From Echinarachnius parma (Eukaryota; Echinodermata; Echinoidea; Clypeasteroida; Echinarachniidae), in the NCBI GenBank assembly GCA_037951105.1, contig JBAMJV010001330.1:248001-312000 (forward strand): a DNA stretch of 64,000 nucleotides, written 5' to 3'. Below the pieces are notes generated by a model. That model was not told the DNA's origin, searched no databases, and saw nothing but the letters and a program-made list of their open reading frames with translations. Below are positions 47,986 through 61,000 of the stretch, in pieces. The translations under genes were made by a program, and so were the position numbers. Position 1 is the first letter of the stretch. Every line of letters starts with the position of its first letter.

Positions 47986-49698
47986 TTTGAAATTGCTGCT
48001 GATGTTGTTATAGTTTTCCATGAATACTAAATCCCCAATCTTCAAGTGATAAATTGATATATTATTGATAAAATACAAGATAATCATAATAAACATTAAA
48101 AATTCATGATCACTACATTCATGTACAAACATCACTGAAACAACATTAATACCACTAAGAAGCATTTTGGTATTAACACACTGAGTCACACAACTAATTG
48201 AGAGCGAAAACATGTCTTTCCAATTTTGACCTTGATGATATTCCAATATTTTATTGCCTGTTTGTATCAATTATAACAGGACTATTTAGAGGCACAGAAA
48301 TTTGCATTTTTTTGTTGAACTTCACACTTTGAAACTAGAAAATTAATAGAAAGGCTCCCATTTTTGTGTCAAACTTTCTGTCTCTGGTTTGTTTAGAGAG
48401 GCCCCAAGGATCAATGTTTTGCATTAATTCATTGTATCTCATGAATTAATTTATGGTGTCAAATCCATGATTATTTTCCTCTATTTCATAACGTTGGCTG
48501 AGGGTTCTACTTAAGCACATGCCCAGGGCAAGTGAAAGTTATATTTGGGCAAGCGAAACCTTTTATTCTAAGAATAATATATTAGGCAAGCAAAAACTGT
48601 TTTCAATGAATAACCTAGTTACTTATATCAGAGAAATGTGTATATTACTCTTTACTCTTTAGTCTTTACTTAGCAGTTTAGGTATTTGATCTTGATATAT
48701 TTTACAACATTTCCTTTTTTTGTGCAAAGAAACTGTATGTTACCTTATTACACGTGTGAGCTATTCAGAGACATTGCTTTATACTGAACAAATAGGCTAG
48801 TTTGTGAGTTACCAGGATACCGAAAAATGTGATAAGCCATTTGGGTACCTCCCTTAACCAATCAACTTTATTTGCAAGTTTATGGAGCCCAAGATAGCGA
48901 GTGAAATAAAGAATTATTTGCTGACGGAAGCTCTGCAACACTTAATATAAGTTGAGACCACTTAATGGATGCAATTAATGCTGTTTGTTTAGTACTATAT
49001 ACCAACATCCAGTTGCAACAGGATTAGCTGCTAAACACATCGCAATGATTTAATTGATGTGGGTAAAGTGATCACCAAGGAATGTCTTTTCTTTTCCTTT
49101 ATCTTGTAAAGCAACATCAAGTTACTGGATGGAAAATAAACTGGATGTGAAACCTCTGTAATAAGTGATAGATGAAGAAACACAAATTTCTTCAGATAAA
49201 GATGATTCTGTAATCCCTTAGTCACTTCCTAAACATAAGAAATATGAATTGGTTGGTGTTCAACAAAGATAAATAATTAATTATATTGCATGTTCTTCAA
49301 TGAGAATATAACCCCAGTAAAAAAAGTCAGATTAATTTGGTTAAATCCTTTATGATATATCATAATGATAACAAAATGCAACAATGAGTTTGAAAAATGT
49401 ATATTGAGGAAGTAAAAGCAACATAGAATAAATATCAAACCCATTATTTAATGTAGATATATGTGAGGTAGACAATGTTCACTTTAGGGCAATAAAACAA
49501 ATGTGTAGTTGTTACATTCTCTTAACAAAAAACAACAAAAAAGGACAACAATAAAATTGCTTCTTGTTTTTTAGCACAACACAAATTGCCTCTCCATCTT
49601 CTTTGTTCTACTTGTCATATTGCTATCTAATCATGAAAGCATTCATCTCTAACCAGCTACCTGACCGAGTGTGAACCCAATCAGGACCACCTTTATGA

Positions 49699-49795
49699 TT
49701 ACATGAACGTTGTAATTATGTTAACATGAACATTGCCTTCATGGTTACATGAAAGTTGTAATTATGTTAACATGAACGTTGTCTGTTTAATCACA
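49699..49795 (+). repeat. Short tandem repeat, period about 46
   Basis: TTACATGAACGTTGTAATTA and TTACATGAAAGTTGTAATTA with ATGTTAACATGAAC following each. Confidence 0.85.
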
Positions 49796-49948
49796 GGAAC
49801 ATGTTCGTCACTGGCTGTAGAAATCGCCAGCCTTGACACATTTTTTCCCGCTTGCCTGGCCTGGCGATTCCTATAAAAATCCTCCTCAATATGCACCCTT
49901 GTTTACACTAAATGTAACTTTGGAAGAGTGGGGGAAATTTTTAATATT

Positions 49949-49972
49949 TGTTTGTTTGTTTGTTTGTTTGTA
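49949..49972. repeat. TTTG microsatellite
   Basis: About six TTTG units. Confidence 0.85.
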
Positions 49973-51274
49973 TGTGTGTTGCTCTATCATGAATTTCTAG
50001 GAAATAAAAGTTTGATGCTGCGTTTAATATCCATATGTAATCAGTTTGAATAGTTCAATAGTTTATCTGCATAGATCTAAAATAAATGTTGTGTCTTCAT
50101 TTTTGCAATGAAGATAATGTATGTTTACAAAACATGACTTACATATATGGTTTACAAAAATAGGTGGAGTTGCAAACATAACTTCAAGCATAATGATTTC
50201 TCCAGATTGTATATTTGTTGGGAGAACCCTGACCTGCTATTTGACATTAGTCACAGTCACAGACTGTGAACACAGAGAGACAGACGTTGATTAAAAGTCT
50301 TTGTCTGTAATAATTGTTTGAGATATTGCAGAGAAAACAATAAACTAATCTTAATTTTGGTTGCCCAGTAAAGCAACTTGTGAAATTTGGCAGTAGACAA
50401 ATTACGTTAGGGTCTAGTAGGCCTGCGCTTATTTCAAGCCCCCCTGTTAAGCAATGAATTGCAATTGTAATAATAATAATAATATAGAATGCTTCTAATG
50501 TGCCAATTCCACCTTTGTCAGAGTGCTCGGGCACAGTTAGATTCATACAAAAACAACAACAACAACAACAAAAACAATCATTTGAACATAATTTTAAACA
50601 ATATGATTTTTATTGAACAAATCAGATGTGTGTGTTTTAGAATGTCCTTTTTAGTATAGAGTGGGAACACTATCCTTCTTTGGTGAATTGTAAGTATTAT
50701 CAAAATTGACAAGAAATGCTTCAAATATTTCAGGAAACATCTGTCATGACAAGGATACAATGGTGGAAAGGTTTCAATCATACCATTTCAAACACTTGAC
50801 ATGATGACATCATTATCTATACCATTGGCATCCAAACAATAAATATGCCATTTCCTGCATTGTATTTCCCTTTCCTTCAAAGTTATAATCATAACAAATC
50901 TTAGCTTTTATTTTTAATTTCAGAACATAAGCTTGGCACTGGGTATGCTTCTCTTTTTCTTCTTTAAAAAAAAATAAAAAACCGGGACACTGATTTTGCA
51001 CACTTATAACATTGGCCTTCATGCATGTTCTATACATTAATGATTAACATGCTCAGCTCTGTAAAACTTCGCAGAGAAAGCAAACACTGTTTAACATGAA
51101 TTTTGCACAATTTCATGATTTTTTTCTTCAAATTTATACAATATAATGTGATCACCATACCGCCCTGCCGATGAGCATGCCCGTCTTCAGAGTGTAACAT
51201 ATACCCAGAATGCACGCTTGAATGATGAATAGTGGGAAAGAGATATGTCCAGGCCACAGCATTTTTGGGCTTGT

Positions 51275-51757
51275 ACTGCCCTAGATCTGGCGGGATGTTC
51301 CCATGCAACCATAGCCTTCCTTCCAGCGCCAATCGATATATCTTTTTAATGACGTTGGCAAATTATATTAACTCTGGGTCTGACATTACAGTATAAAGCG
51401 ATTAATGATCACTTTGCACAAATCAATAGTTTGATTTACCGTCCCTGGCCCAGATAAAGCAGCGTTTTCCCATGCAACTCTAGCCTAACTTCCAGCCCTA
51501 ATCAATAGATTCTTTGTAATAACATTGGTAAAATTACATTTACTGTGGGTCTGACATTACAGTATTTACCAATTAATGATCACTTTGCGCAAATCAATAG
51601 TTTGATTTGCTAACCCTGCCCTAGATCTAGCTGGATGTTTCCATGCAACTTCAGCCTAAATTCCAGCCCTAATCGATAGATGACATTGGCAAATTGAATT
51701 GATTGTGGGTCTGACATTACAGTGTTGTGCGAGTAATTATCACTTTGCTTAGATTTT
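51275..51757 (+). repeat. Tandem repeat, three units of about 167 bases
   Basis: Each unit runs CCCTAGATCT/CCCAGATA, CCATGCAAC, CTTCCAGC.C.AATCGATA, GGGTCTGACATTACAGT, ATGATCACTTTGC and AATCAATAGTTTGATTT. About 80 percent alike by eye. Confidence 0.88.
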
Positions 51758-54700
51758 CTTTTGCCTGTTTCCAAGCACCCTAGCCGGAATGTTTTCAGGA
51801 CTACTCCTGAATGGGTGAAAAATGTAGATACATTCAACTGTAATGTATGTCAATCGATATTCAAAGCAAAATCACATAAATCTGGCAGTTTGGTAGAGGG
51901 GCTAGGTCAGATGTATCCCGTACGTTTCTTTACATCCCTTTAACGTGTGCGTTTCATTCATCTTCAGGGATTATGCGCATTAATTTTGTCGATGCAAATC
52001 TTCGCGCTATCATTTGTCAAATTGGTCCTCACGGTTTTTTCTTGGTAATTGCTGTTATCGTAATGTAATTTCAGTGCTGTAAAGAGAGGGGTGTAAGAAC
52101 AAAAAATAATGTCTCTATAAAGATGTAAATAGGTTGTTCCTCTTAAATTTCTAGATAAAAAGTGTGTCATTTGCCTAATGTGCCTTCCCTGCTTTATACC
52201 GTGATACATGCAGTTGTTGTAATAGTGAAATAAATTAAAGTGCTAAAAAGATTCTAAACACTGTTTTTTTTCAAGAAACAGTTTGAGAGGGGAAAAAGGG
52301 GAGGTGTGAATGTTACGTTTGATAATGTGGAATTTTCGCTGTGAAAATCTGTAGGAAAAGGAGAAAAATGAGAAAGGAAAAAGAATGTAGGTCCCTTTTG
52401 GGAAAAGTAGCAGATGAGATGACTTTTACTTATTCATTTATTCGTTTGACCAACTTCACTCGGCGGTTTTCGTGTCAATAATTTACATGGGTTTTTTTTG
52501 TGGAAACATACACTATGCACATGATGAACCCCATTTGTAGCGTGCAGAGGTGGCAGCCTCTATGTTGCCGATTGTATTACTAAAACGCATATGAAAAAAT
52601 AAGTTGGTGTGCAGCATCTGTGTGAGATTTAAAGAGAAACACTCGGTAAAAAGGTGTCATTTTGTAGATAGCAATCTTTTCATGCAAAATGAATGTGCTA
52701 CGAGACGTATCCCATCCAGCATATTTATTCAAATGTTTTAATGCTCAAATTGGGTGGAAATTAAGCCTTTCCTTAAAAATGTATATTTGGAAATAACAAA
52801 GAGGAAATCAATGAATCACATTGATTCTGCTAATTACATTTCATAAGTTAAAGCATGGAAATTGACATTTATTACATTAATTTTGGGAAAAAACAGGATT
52901 ATAAATATTGTGCCAAAGTGAGTACCTATATTTTGTTTGATGATTACATTCTAGATTTAAGTAATTTTGCCAAAACTTGTGTGAAATTTCCAGATATATG
53001 TTTTTTTAAATTTTGACTAGCCTGTCAAATGCAATCAGCAGAGAAACATTCTGTCCCATTTCCATTCATTTCACTCCCCATAAATCATTCCGATGACATG
53101 TCAAGAGATTCTAAGCGTTTGTAGGGTGACATGAAAACCACCCAGAATAAAGTAAACATTCAATAAAAGAAAACTTTCCCACATCCACCCACAAGAAAGG
53201 GTCTCCTTGAAAAAGAAAAGAAAAGAATGGCAGAACATTAACAAAAAGTATACCATTCTCTCACAAAAGGTATCTTCCCTCAGTCCCACCTCTCTGCTAC
53301 ACCTCTATAAAAAAAAGAAAAGGGAAAAGTTCCATAAAAATAAAAGGAGAAGTAGGCTGGTAGCACATGAAGTCTTTAGTATGGGACATGAAAGTTGTGA
53401 ATTGAAAATTGGCAAAAGAGACAATGATGTCCCCCTTCAATAAGCTTTAAAAGATACAGAACAAAAAGAAAAAGAAATATAAGGAGGAGAAGTTGAAAAG
53501 GGGGCTTCAGAAATGAAAGGAAATAAAGATAATATGTAGTCAAAATCTGTGAATTGAAAACAAACAACGAAGATTACTATTTGAGATGAAAAGTTTTGGA
53601 AGATGAATAAAATAAAACCATACTAATGTGGTCTTATGGTTCCTCTCTTTACAATTTAACACAAACATTTCTGATTTATCTCACTCTTCATGTTCTTTTC
53701 TATGTTGGGCTTATGATTAAATCACCAAATGTAGACCACCATCCTCTACTTTTGAATGTTGCTGAATAGAGAGCTTGGTGTTCCCCTTTATTTCCTATCT
53801 AGTAACATGTTGTGTACAGGACCCTGATGGGTTATGTACAATGTCTTTACAGGGCATACTTTACAATCTGGAAGTTTTGATGATAAGTGTATTTTCCAGC
53901 ATGTTATTAATATGTTGTTTATATCTTTTAATTTATTTTAATCTTAATTCATGTAATTGTATGAAGGTTTGACTGTGAATAATGTCATCAAAGAATTGCA
54001 ACCAAAACTTTATATAATGCGATCAACATTCCCACCCAAGGATATTTATTATCTTCAATGGACTGAATTTGAAAACAAAATGAATTAACACTGAATTAGA
54101 AGTAAATTCCACATAATATGTGTCTGCATACAGACATTAATAGGGATTAAAATTATTGACTTAAATAAAATAACACGCTGGAATGCAAGGTTGTTAGCAT
54201 ACTAAATTGCTACAAGGATGAAGAAATGTGACATATCTTTTCAAGATAGGCTCAAATTCTACTCATGAATCGGTTTTCATTTGAGAGGAACATACTCTCC
54301 TTGCACAGGGATTAAGTTTAGTGCAGGAAGTTGAAGCCTGTGTAAAGAAAGTGTCCTTCATGTGGAACATGTCTTTGCTTCTTTGGATTATCACAGAGCT
54401 TAGAAATGGCTGTACAAAATGTCAGCTACTGTACCTTACATTTACCTTGTAGTGATATCTAACGCAGTTCATGACACAGTTCATTAGTTAATCAGTCCGA
54501 CCTTTTATTTAAGTTTACACCAAAGTTGTGACATTCCTGACCTTTTTATGAATCACCTTGTAGAACTAGACCATTTTCATGTTCAAAATTTAGTCCTGTT
54601 TCTGGACCTTTGAAGAAACTGAAATGTTAGATGTGAAATGGTATAATTGAGAGTATTTGGAAGCAGCAGTCATAGGGTTTGAGATACCACCATAGTTATG

Positions 54701-54965
54701 ACACTAATATAAACAAAAATACAAAATGTAAAAGAAAAAATGTATGTCCTTATTACAGAAATAGCAGCAATACAAGTTTCACAACCCATGCTAATGTACA
54801 TTTCTCAAAAGATATTACTTACAGTATATTGCATTCAAGGACCTTCATGTCTATGTAAGGTTAGCAACAAAATTGAAGCAGCATATTTATTTGGAAGTAA
54901 GCGTACCCTATAATCTTGTAAGCATGCGTGACAAGATCTGTGCATCAACCGTCGCTAATAAATGC

Positions 54966-55045
54966 GCTGATGTGTTGGGATCTAATTCTAAATAACAAAT
55001 ACATGTATTCCTTATTTAGAATTCTTGGATCCCCAACACATCAGC
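54966..55045. repeat. Imperfect palindrome, arms about 32 bases
   Basis: GCTGATGTGTTGGG faces CCCCAACACATCAGC and TAATTCTAAATAA faces TTATTTAGAATTC, with an ATACATGTAT centre. Confidence 0.85.
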
Positions 55046-55423
55046 ACCGTGGCTGAAATGTAACACTTTGTAAATATGTAATGTGCTTATTTTTTCCCCC
55101 TAAAGTGTGTTTGATTTAGATGAGTAAAGTAAATGTGGGCGAAAATTGTGGATTTAATTTTTTTTCTTCTTTTCTTTGTGGAATTATGATCATACATGTA
55201 GCTCCAAAGCTGAAATGATGCGTGGGAGATCCGAGACGTAGTAACACTTTGTCAAGATGTATAATGTGCTTAAATATTGAGTCGAGAGATGGAATAAAAT
55301 GAGCAAAGTACACATGTATGTTCTATTATCAAACTGTTTTTTCATGGATTAATCATCATCATAACTCATCACAATAATTCAAGCTGTTATTTCCTTGTTA
55401 CTTCCCCCCTCTTTATTGTCTAG

Positions 55424-55504
55424 GTTACCAGGATACAAGTAGAAGAGTGTGAAACAAACATATTAAAGACGGTGTTTTTGAGTAGGAGTGGACATAGGTG
55501 ACAC
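55424..55504 (+). pseudogene. Decayed tandem copy of plexin exon 4 (PSI1 exon relic)
   Basis: It lies 170 bases upstream of exon 4. Its translation begins VTRIQVEECE against VTKIPVEECE in the real exon, and DNA similarity continues with a small gap to AGGTGACAC, matching AGGTGACCC in the exon. A good acceptor (TTTATTGTCTAG) is still present directly before it, as at exon 4. The frame is lost after the first dozen codons, a stop follows, and the region with the CGWC motif and the donor is absent, so it cannot supply a PSI domain. Confidence 0.82.
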
Positions 55505-55593
55505 TTGATTTTGATTTGAATGTATCTATTTGAGTTTTGTAAATGTTATTTACTCATCATTTTTCATTTTCTCTTTATTTTTCCGTTGTCCAG

Positions 55594-55706
55594 GTGACCA
55601 AGATACCAGTGGAAGAATGCGAAGCGTACAACACATTCAAAGAGTGTGTCGAAGTCGGAGGGGGCGTAGGTGACCCGTACTGCGGATGGTGTGTTCTGAA
55701 TCAAAG
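55594..55706 (+). CDS. PLXNB: Plexin coding exon 4: PSI1 domain, first part
   Basis: It encodes residues 523-559 plus two bases of the codon for Arg560 (phase 2 at the end). It contains VTKIPVEEC, the join between Sema and PSI, then Cys540 and the diagnostic DPYCGWCVL at 549-557 with Cys552 and Cys555. This is the cysteine-rich PSI domain that orients Sema relative to the stalk (family knowledge). The insert VGGGVG before DPYC is slightly glycine-rich compared with remembered vertebrate sequences. Acceptor TTGTCCAG and donor AAG|GTGAGA are both good. Confidence 0.95.
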
Positions 55707-56334
55707 GTGAGATTACGTTTTGATTTACCTATTGAAATGTAAGTTTATTATATACCCAAAATACTGAACACGTTGGGCGCATACAGAATCATTAGGTCAT
55801 AATGGTTCCGTAAGTGGTGGTAATTAATTGCATTGTTTAAAAATTACACAAACCTTTGTAAAATGTTGTGTATCTATTTGATATCACAAAAGGGTACCAA
55901 CACATATAAGTATGTGCTGTTCTTTGCCTGGTGGTCCCCTTTAACCATTTCACCTGCAGAGTTCATTCTGGTAGAGATTTTGTACAAAATGAACCCATAA
56001 AAAGTTGCTAGCAGTGATCATAAGTTCCGCGGAGAACCATTGTTATCAGAACGGGAAGAGAACCACAATAGAAGACCTTGGGCAGCTGATGACTTGTCCA
56101 ACAGAGTGAAACGTCGCGGAGAAAAAGGATAGTCGCTTCAAAATAGAAAGAAAAACGGGGGAAAAACGGGAAAGAAATGAGTCGTCTCTATCCTCTATCG
56201 GATACACATTGGTGAACCCCAAAGAACATTGGCTTCATTTGTTTAGGTTGGGTTTGAATCAGGTGGGCAATTTTTATAGGACATCATTACCGTGATTAAT
56301 TGCAAGATTTGCTCTTCATCTGCAAATTGAATAG

Positions 56335-56480
56335 AAATTGAAGTCTATAAAAGTGTGGAAAGCTTTATAATGATCAAAATTGTACAAGAGTTCATGACTT
56401 CTGGTAAATCCTCTCATTAATAAGCTCTTAACGACATCTATAAAAGTGTGGGTTATGATTAAATAGAGATCAAAATTGAC
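56335..56480 (+). repeat. Two-copy tandem duplication, period about 107
   Basis: TCTATAAAAGTGTGG and GATCAAAATTG occur in both copies. Confidence 0.6.
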
Positions 56481-57096
56481 TGCAGGCTTTCCTGTTTTTA
56501 TTATCACCTCCCTTTAAAAAGAATTTCAAGAAAAAGAAAGAATACTTGTGCCTCAATCCACCCAAAGTGGAACCTTTTGGACTTGAAGATAACCTTGGTT
56601 TACAATTGGATTTTGTTGGTCTTTTTGACTGGTAATTCACCCCTGGTCTACAATAAGATTATTTCTATCAAGTGAAGAGCATACAGTGATAATGATGAGT
56701 CATTGGTTTGATCAGAGTGTAGAGATGTACGTATACTTAGCGCCCGACCGTGAGAATTTCGCCATTTCGGCTAGTTTGATGTCAAGACGGTGTAAACGGA
56801 ACAAAAGTTCCCAATAGAACTTCTCACCATTTGACCCAATAAAGTCTGTTTGATTTGAACATTATAGTGAATTTCTTATATACTCCTGCTCGATATCACT
56901 GGCTTATTTCTCAATCTATAGGGTTATTATGTGAGGTCCTATAAGATGGAACACTACACTACTTGTATTGTATGCGCTCTTCGGTTACCATGGTGACAGC
57001 AGATTGTGGGAGGCGGGGAAGATAACTCAATAATGTAATCTAGGAGACACTTTGTTTAGGCTCAGTCAGGATTTGCAAAACTTCCCAATTGTATTA

Positions 57097-57245
57097 CTTT
57101 TCATGCCTCCGCCAACGAAGTGGCCGGAAGCATTATGTTTCGGGTTGTCCGTCCGTCCGTACGTATGTCCCATTTTCGTTCTCGTTACATATGTTTTTGC
57201 AGATAAAACAAATTTAACCTTTACAGTTAAAGTTTGAGATAAACT
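57097..57245. repeat. Dispersed repeat with CCGTCCGTCCGT core
   Basis: ATGCCTCCGCCAACGAAGTG, GGCCGGAAGCATTATG and GTCCGTCCGTCCGTACG form a hairpin followed by a tetranucleotide-like run. I recall similar repeats in other marine invertebrates. Confidence 0.6.
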
Positions 57246-57589
57246 CTGTGTGTATCATTTTGTAGCATGGTACGCTGTTGAATAATCTTTTAAGTATGTA
57301 GGTAGAGCAGCCCAAAATGTGATGTTCTGCACTTAAGGTACCATGGGAACTTTCACTGGGGTCATAATCCACAAATTGGTGGGTGTAAACACCAGATAAT
57401 GAAGCCAGACGATTTTCATGGAGTGAGACGCTTTTGTGAAATACAGCTAGTGTGCAGAGAACTGGGGGGTTAGTGTCAGGTTAGGTGATCAAGGCAAATT
57501 GAGTTAGAGATGGGAAAACATCTTTTTATAGCCAGAAAGGAGAATGGGAGGGATAACATGGTTTGGGTTGGTGAGGTTCAAGTGGGTGG

Positions 57590-58075
57590 AAGACGTGTGA
57601 GAACTTCTTTTATCAAAGTTTCAAGCAATCTTGTCTTCTCATTTAGACCTTTTAGATCTATGCGAAGAGAGGGGTGAAAACTTATTTTATCAGAGACTTG
57701 TACAAACTTGTCTATTTATGTACATGTAGGGCAGGATGCAATAAAGAGTTTGTGAGAACTTCTAGACTTTTTTTAAAAGACGTAACAATCTTTTCTTTGT
57801 GTCTGCCCTATATTAGAAGAGCTTCCTATTTTATGAATGATTCTAACAATATTGACTCTTTGTGTTGACCATATTTTATGAATCTATAAAAAAAGAAGAA
57901 TTTTTTTATGAATGATTCAAACCAACTTGTCTCTCAGTTTTGGCCCCATATCTGCATGAAGAAAAACAAATATTGAGAATAAATTCTTTTGTGAATGATT
58001 TGAACATACTCGTCTCTCAGTGTTGGCCCAATATACCATTATGGAGAGAAAAGGGTGTGAACTTTTCAACCCACC
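57590..58075 (+). repeat. Minisatellite, about six units of 80-100 bases
   Basis: TTTTATGAATGATTC.AAC, CTTGTCTCTCAGT.TTGGCCC and related variants recur. The first units are the most diverged. Confidence 0.72.
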
Positions 58076-58469
58076 TCCCCATGACTCTCTTCTTCTTTTG
58101 GGGGTAACTGTTTAAGGGCATGCAGAGTTTAGGAATGCCTCAGGTGTGGCATGATTCCATCTCCAACCGATTTACCTTTTCATTTTGTCTTCAAAATCTC
58201 TTTTTTTTCCATTCTGAAAGATGTACCATTCCCGCCTTAACCCATTAAGGACTGAAAAACTGTAGTGACATATTTGGGGTTTAGTCTATATAGAGAATGT
58301 ATGTTAACTTATACCCAAATCATACTTTTATATTTCCCCTGTAGGGTGAAGAAAGTATTGAAATGAAAGAGATATTTTTAATTTATGAAAGTCAATATCC
58401 CTCACCCATTTATTACCTGATTTATTGGATTATTAATGGGCTTATTCATACTTGAATGTCTTTTGAAGT

Positions 58470-61000
58470 GTGTCTGGTCTGCATGATTAAAAATTGGAAT
58501 TACATCCGACTGTATCACCTTTCTATATAAAGTGTACCATCATTTACACTCCTTTTTTTTTTTGCACATGAGAAATGCTTTTGATATATCGGTAATTCAA
58601 TGGAATAATAAATATATAGTGTCACCTTAATGACCAGTATTTTGTAAGAATGGCTCAGGAAATGTGTTAGATATATGCTATTGATATATCATAATGAAAG
58701 GAAATATACCCCAGTATATCATCTCTATATTAATGTGGCAATGTTTATGAGTTACATAAAACATGTACGGTATCAGTTAGCATGATGAGATGAAATTTAA
58801 TCACATGTGTCGCCTTTATAAAATCATAACAGAGTTTATGATATCCTCTTTTAACAATTTGCAGGGCTGCCCTTAACTTTGATTCCAATAATCACAACTG
58901 GATAACATATGTCCACGTTGTCACCCCTGTACAAGCATACCAATGTTTTATATTAATTTTTTAAGAAATTGACTTACATTCTTTTATGGATGGCAGATGA
59001 AATGCACTCGGTATGCCATCAATAATTAATTGGATAACATATCCATACATGTGTGTCACCTTTCTCAAAATGTACCAAACTAGACAAAATACCATTAAAT
59101 TTCATAATGGGTTGAAATACGTATATCCATGTGTGTGTGTGTCAGCTAACCCCCTTTTAAGAGTTACCCCCTTAAAGAATCTTGTGATAAATTGCCCTTG
59201 ACTTCATATGGGGTGAAATATATTCACGTGCCTCCCTGTCCATCAACCATTCTGAAAGTGTAGTGTTTTACCCCCTACGAAGGATTTGAGATGAAATGCC
59301 ATTGACTTTGAAGTGGCAGAAGTACTCATAATGGGTTGAATTAGGAGCTTTTTGAGTTCCCCCAGTAACAAAAATAGTATTAATATTTACTAAAGGGTGT
59401 AACACATAGTGGGTGAACCTTTTAAGCAATGTTTTATGAATCGTAATGAATCTAAGATGAATTCCCCGTGACTTTAATAACAAAAAAGGTAGGGATATTC
59501 ATTGGTTGAAAATTATCCACGTGTGTGCCGATCTTTCTGAAAGGGTACCAATGTTTTATGAATTTTGAGAGCTACCACCCCCCCCCCCCTTGAAGAATCT
59601 TGTGATGAATTCCATTGACTTTGAAAGGCAGATATACTAAGAACGAGATGAAATGTATCCATGTAGTATTAATCTTTCTTGAAGGGTTGCAATGATTTAT
59701 GAGTTATTGAAATTCCCTTTTAATGGAATATATTATATGTTATACTAGTGATGGGATGAGATATATCTGTGCCTCTCTCGACCTTTCTGCAAATATAACA
59801 ACGTTTTATAAGTCACCCCTTTAAGAATATCTATACATACTATGGCGATCCATGAAATATATTCATGTATGTCACCTCAAGTGTGTAGAAATGTTTTATG
59901 AGTTCCCCCCTCAATGAATCTGAAATGAGACACCTTTGATTTTTAAGTGGCATATATCCACCATTAATACTCATAATGAAATGCAATACATATCTACAGT
60001 TTGTCTCTCGACCTTTATGCAAATGTTGCAATGATTTATGAGTTCCCCCTTTAAGAATTAGATATACTTTCTTGATGGGTTGAAATATATCCACATGTAT
60101 GTCTCCTCTAGGGGTGTGTAGAAATGTTTTATGAGTTCCCCCCTTGAAGAATCTGAAATGAGATGCGCTTGGCTTGATTTTGAAGGGGCAGATATATACT
60201 CCATTAATACTCAAAATGAGATGAAATATATCCATGTGTGTGTGTATGTATATCAATGTTTTGATTTCCCTCTGATTACTGTTGTGATCTGATGAAATAT
60301 ATTCACGTGTGTCACCTCTCTAGAGGATCAGCAATGTTTTATGAGTCCCCCCTCAAAGAAATGGAATAGATCTACAGAATGTCTCTCGACCTTTATGTAA
60401 ATGTAGCGATGATTTATGAGTCCCCCCTTTAAGAATAGGTATACTGCCTGGTTGGGATGAAATATATACATGTGTGTCGCCCTCTTGGAGTGTGCAGAAA
60501 TGTTTTATGAATTCCCCCCTTGAAGAATCTGAAATGAGACGCCCTTAACTTTGAAGTTGCAGATATATTTGCCATTAATACTCATACAGAGATAAAATAT
60601 ATATCCATGTTCTTGTAGACCTTTCTGAAAATGCATATATCTGTCTATTATCAATATTTTATGAGTTCCCCCTTTAAAAAATAGATACACCACTGCCATG
60701 GGATGAAATATATGCATGTATATCACCTCTGAGTGTGTAGAAATGTTTTATGAGTTCCCCCCTCAAATAATCTGAAATGAGACTCTCTTGACTTAGAAGT
60801 GGCAGACATAAATACCATTATTACTTATAATGAGTTGCCCCTTTAAAAAATAGATACATGTATGCTATCATTTTGGGATGAAATATATGCACGCAGCACA
60901 TGTCTTTCAATCTTTTTCTGAAAGTGTAGCAATGTTTTATGAGTTCCCCCCTCAAAGAACCTGAAATGAGACGCCCTTGACTTTGAAGTGGCATCGGAGC
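58470..61000 (+). repeat. Large degenerate minisatellite array in intron 4
   Basis: Over fifteen recurrences of ATGTTTTATGAGTTCCCCCC or ATGATTTATGAGTTCCCCC, each with GAATCTGAAATGAGACGCC, CTTTGAAGTGGCAGATAT and GATGAAATATATCCATGTG. Two half-unit types alternate, giving a higher-order period near 235 bases at 59890-60740. Minus-strand frames here (FKGGTHK repeated) are repeat artefacts. It ends 420 bases before exon 5. Confidence 0.9.

Larger units (their letters stand above)
21650..55593 (+). other. Intron 3 (33.9 kb)
   Basis: It runs from GTATGT to TTGTCCAG. All reading frames are short. It holds a poly-G hairpin, an 8-bp-TSD element, two TIR elements, a SINE-like copy, at least seven minisatellites and the exon 4 relic. 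The stretches 38000-39600, 42100-44250, 45300-47350, 48300-49650, 52000-53700 and 53900-54950 are AT-rich and show no feature beyond homopolymers. CpG-richer patches at 24440-24720 and 26640-27060 could be regulatory. Confidence 0.88.

Noticed and set aside
59840-60256. 138-codon minus-strand frame with repeated FKGGTHK motif
   Set aside because: It lies wholly in the minisatellite array; the protein repeat simply mirrors the DNA repeat, and neighbouring units break the frame.
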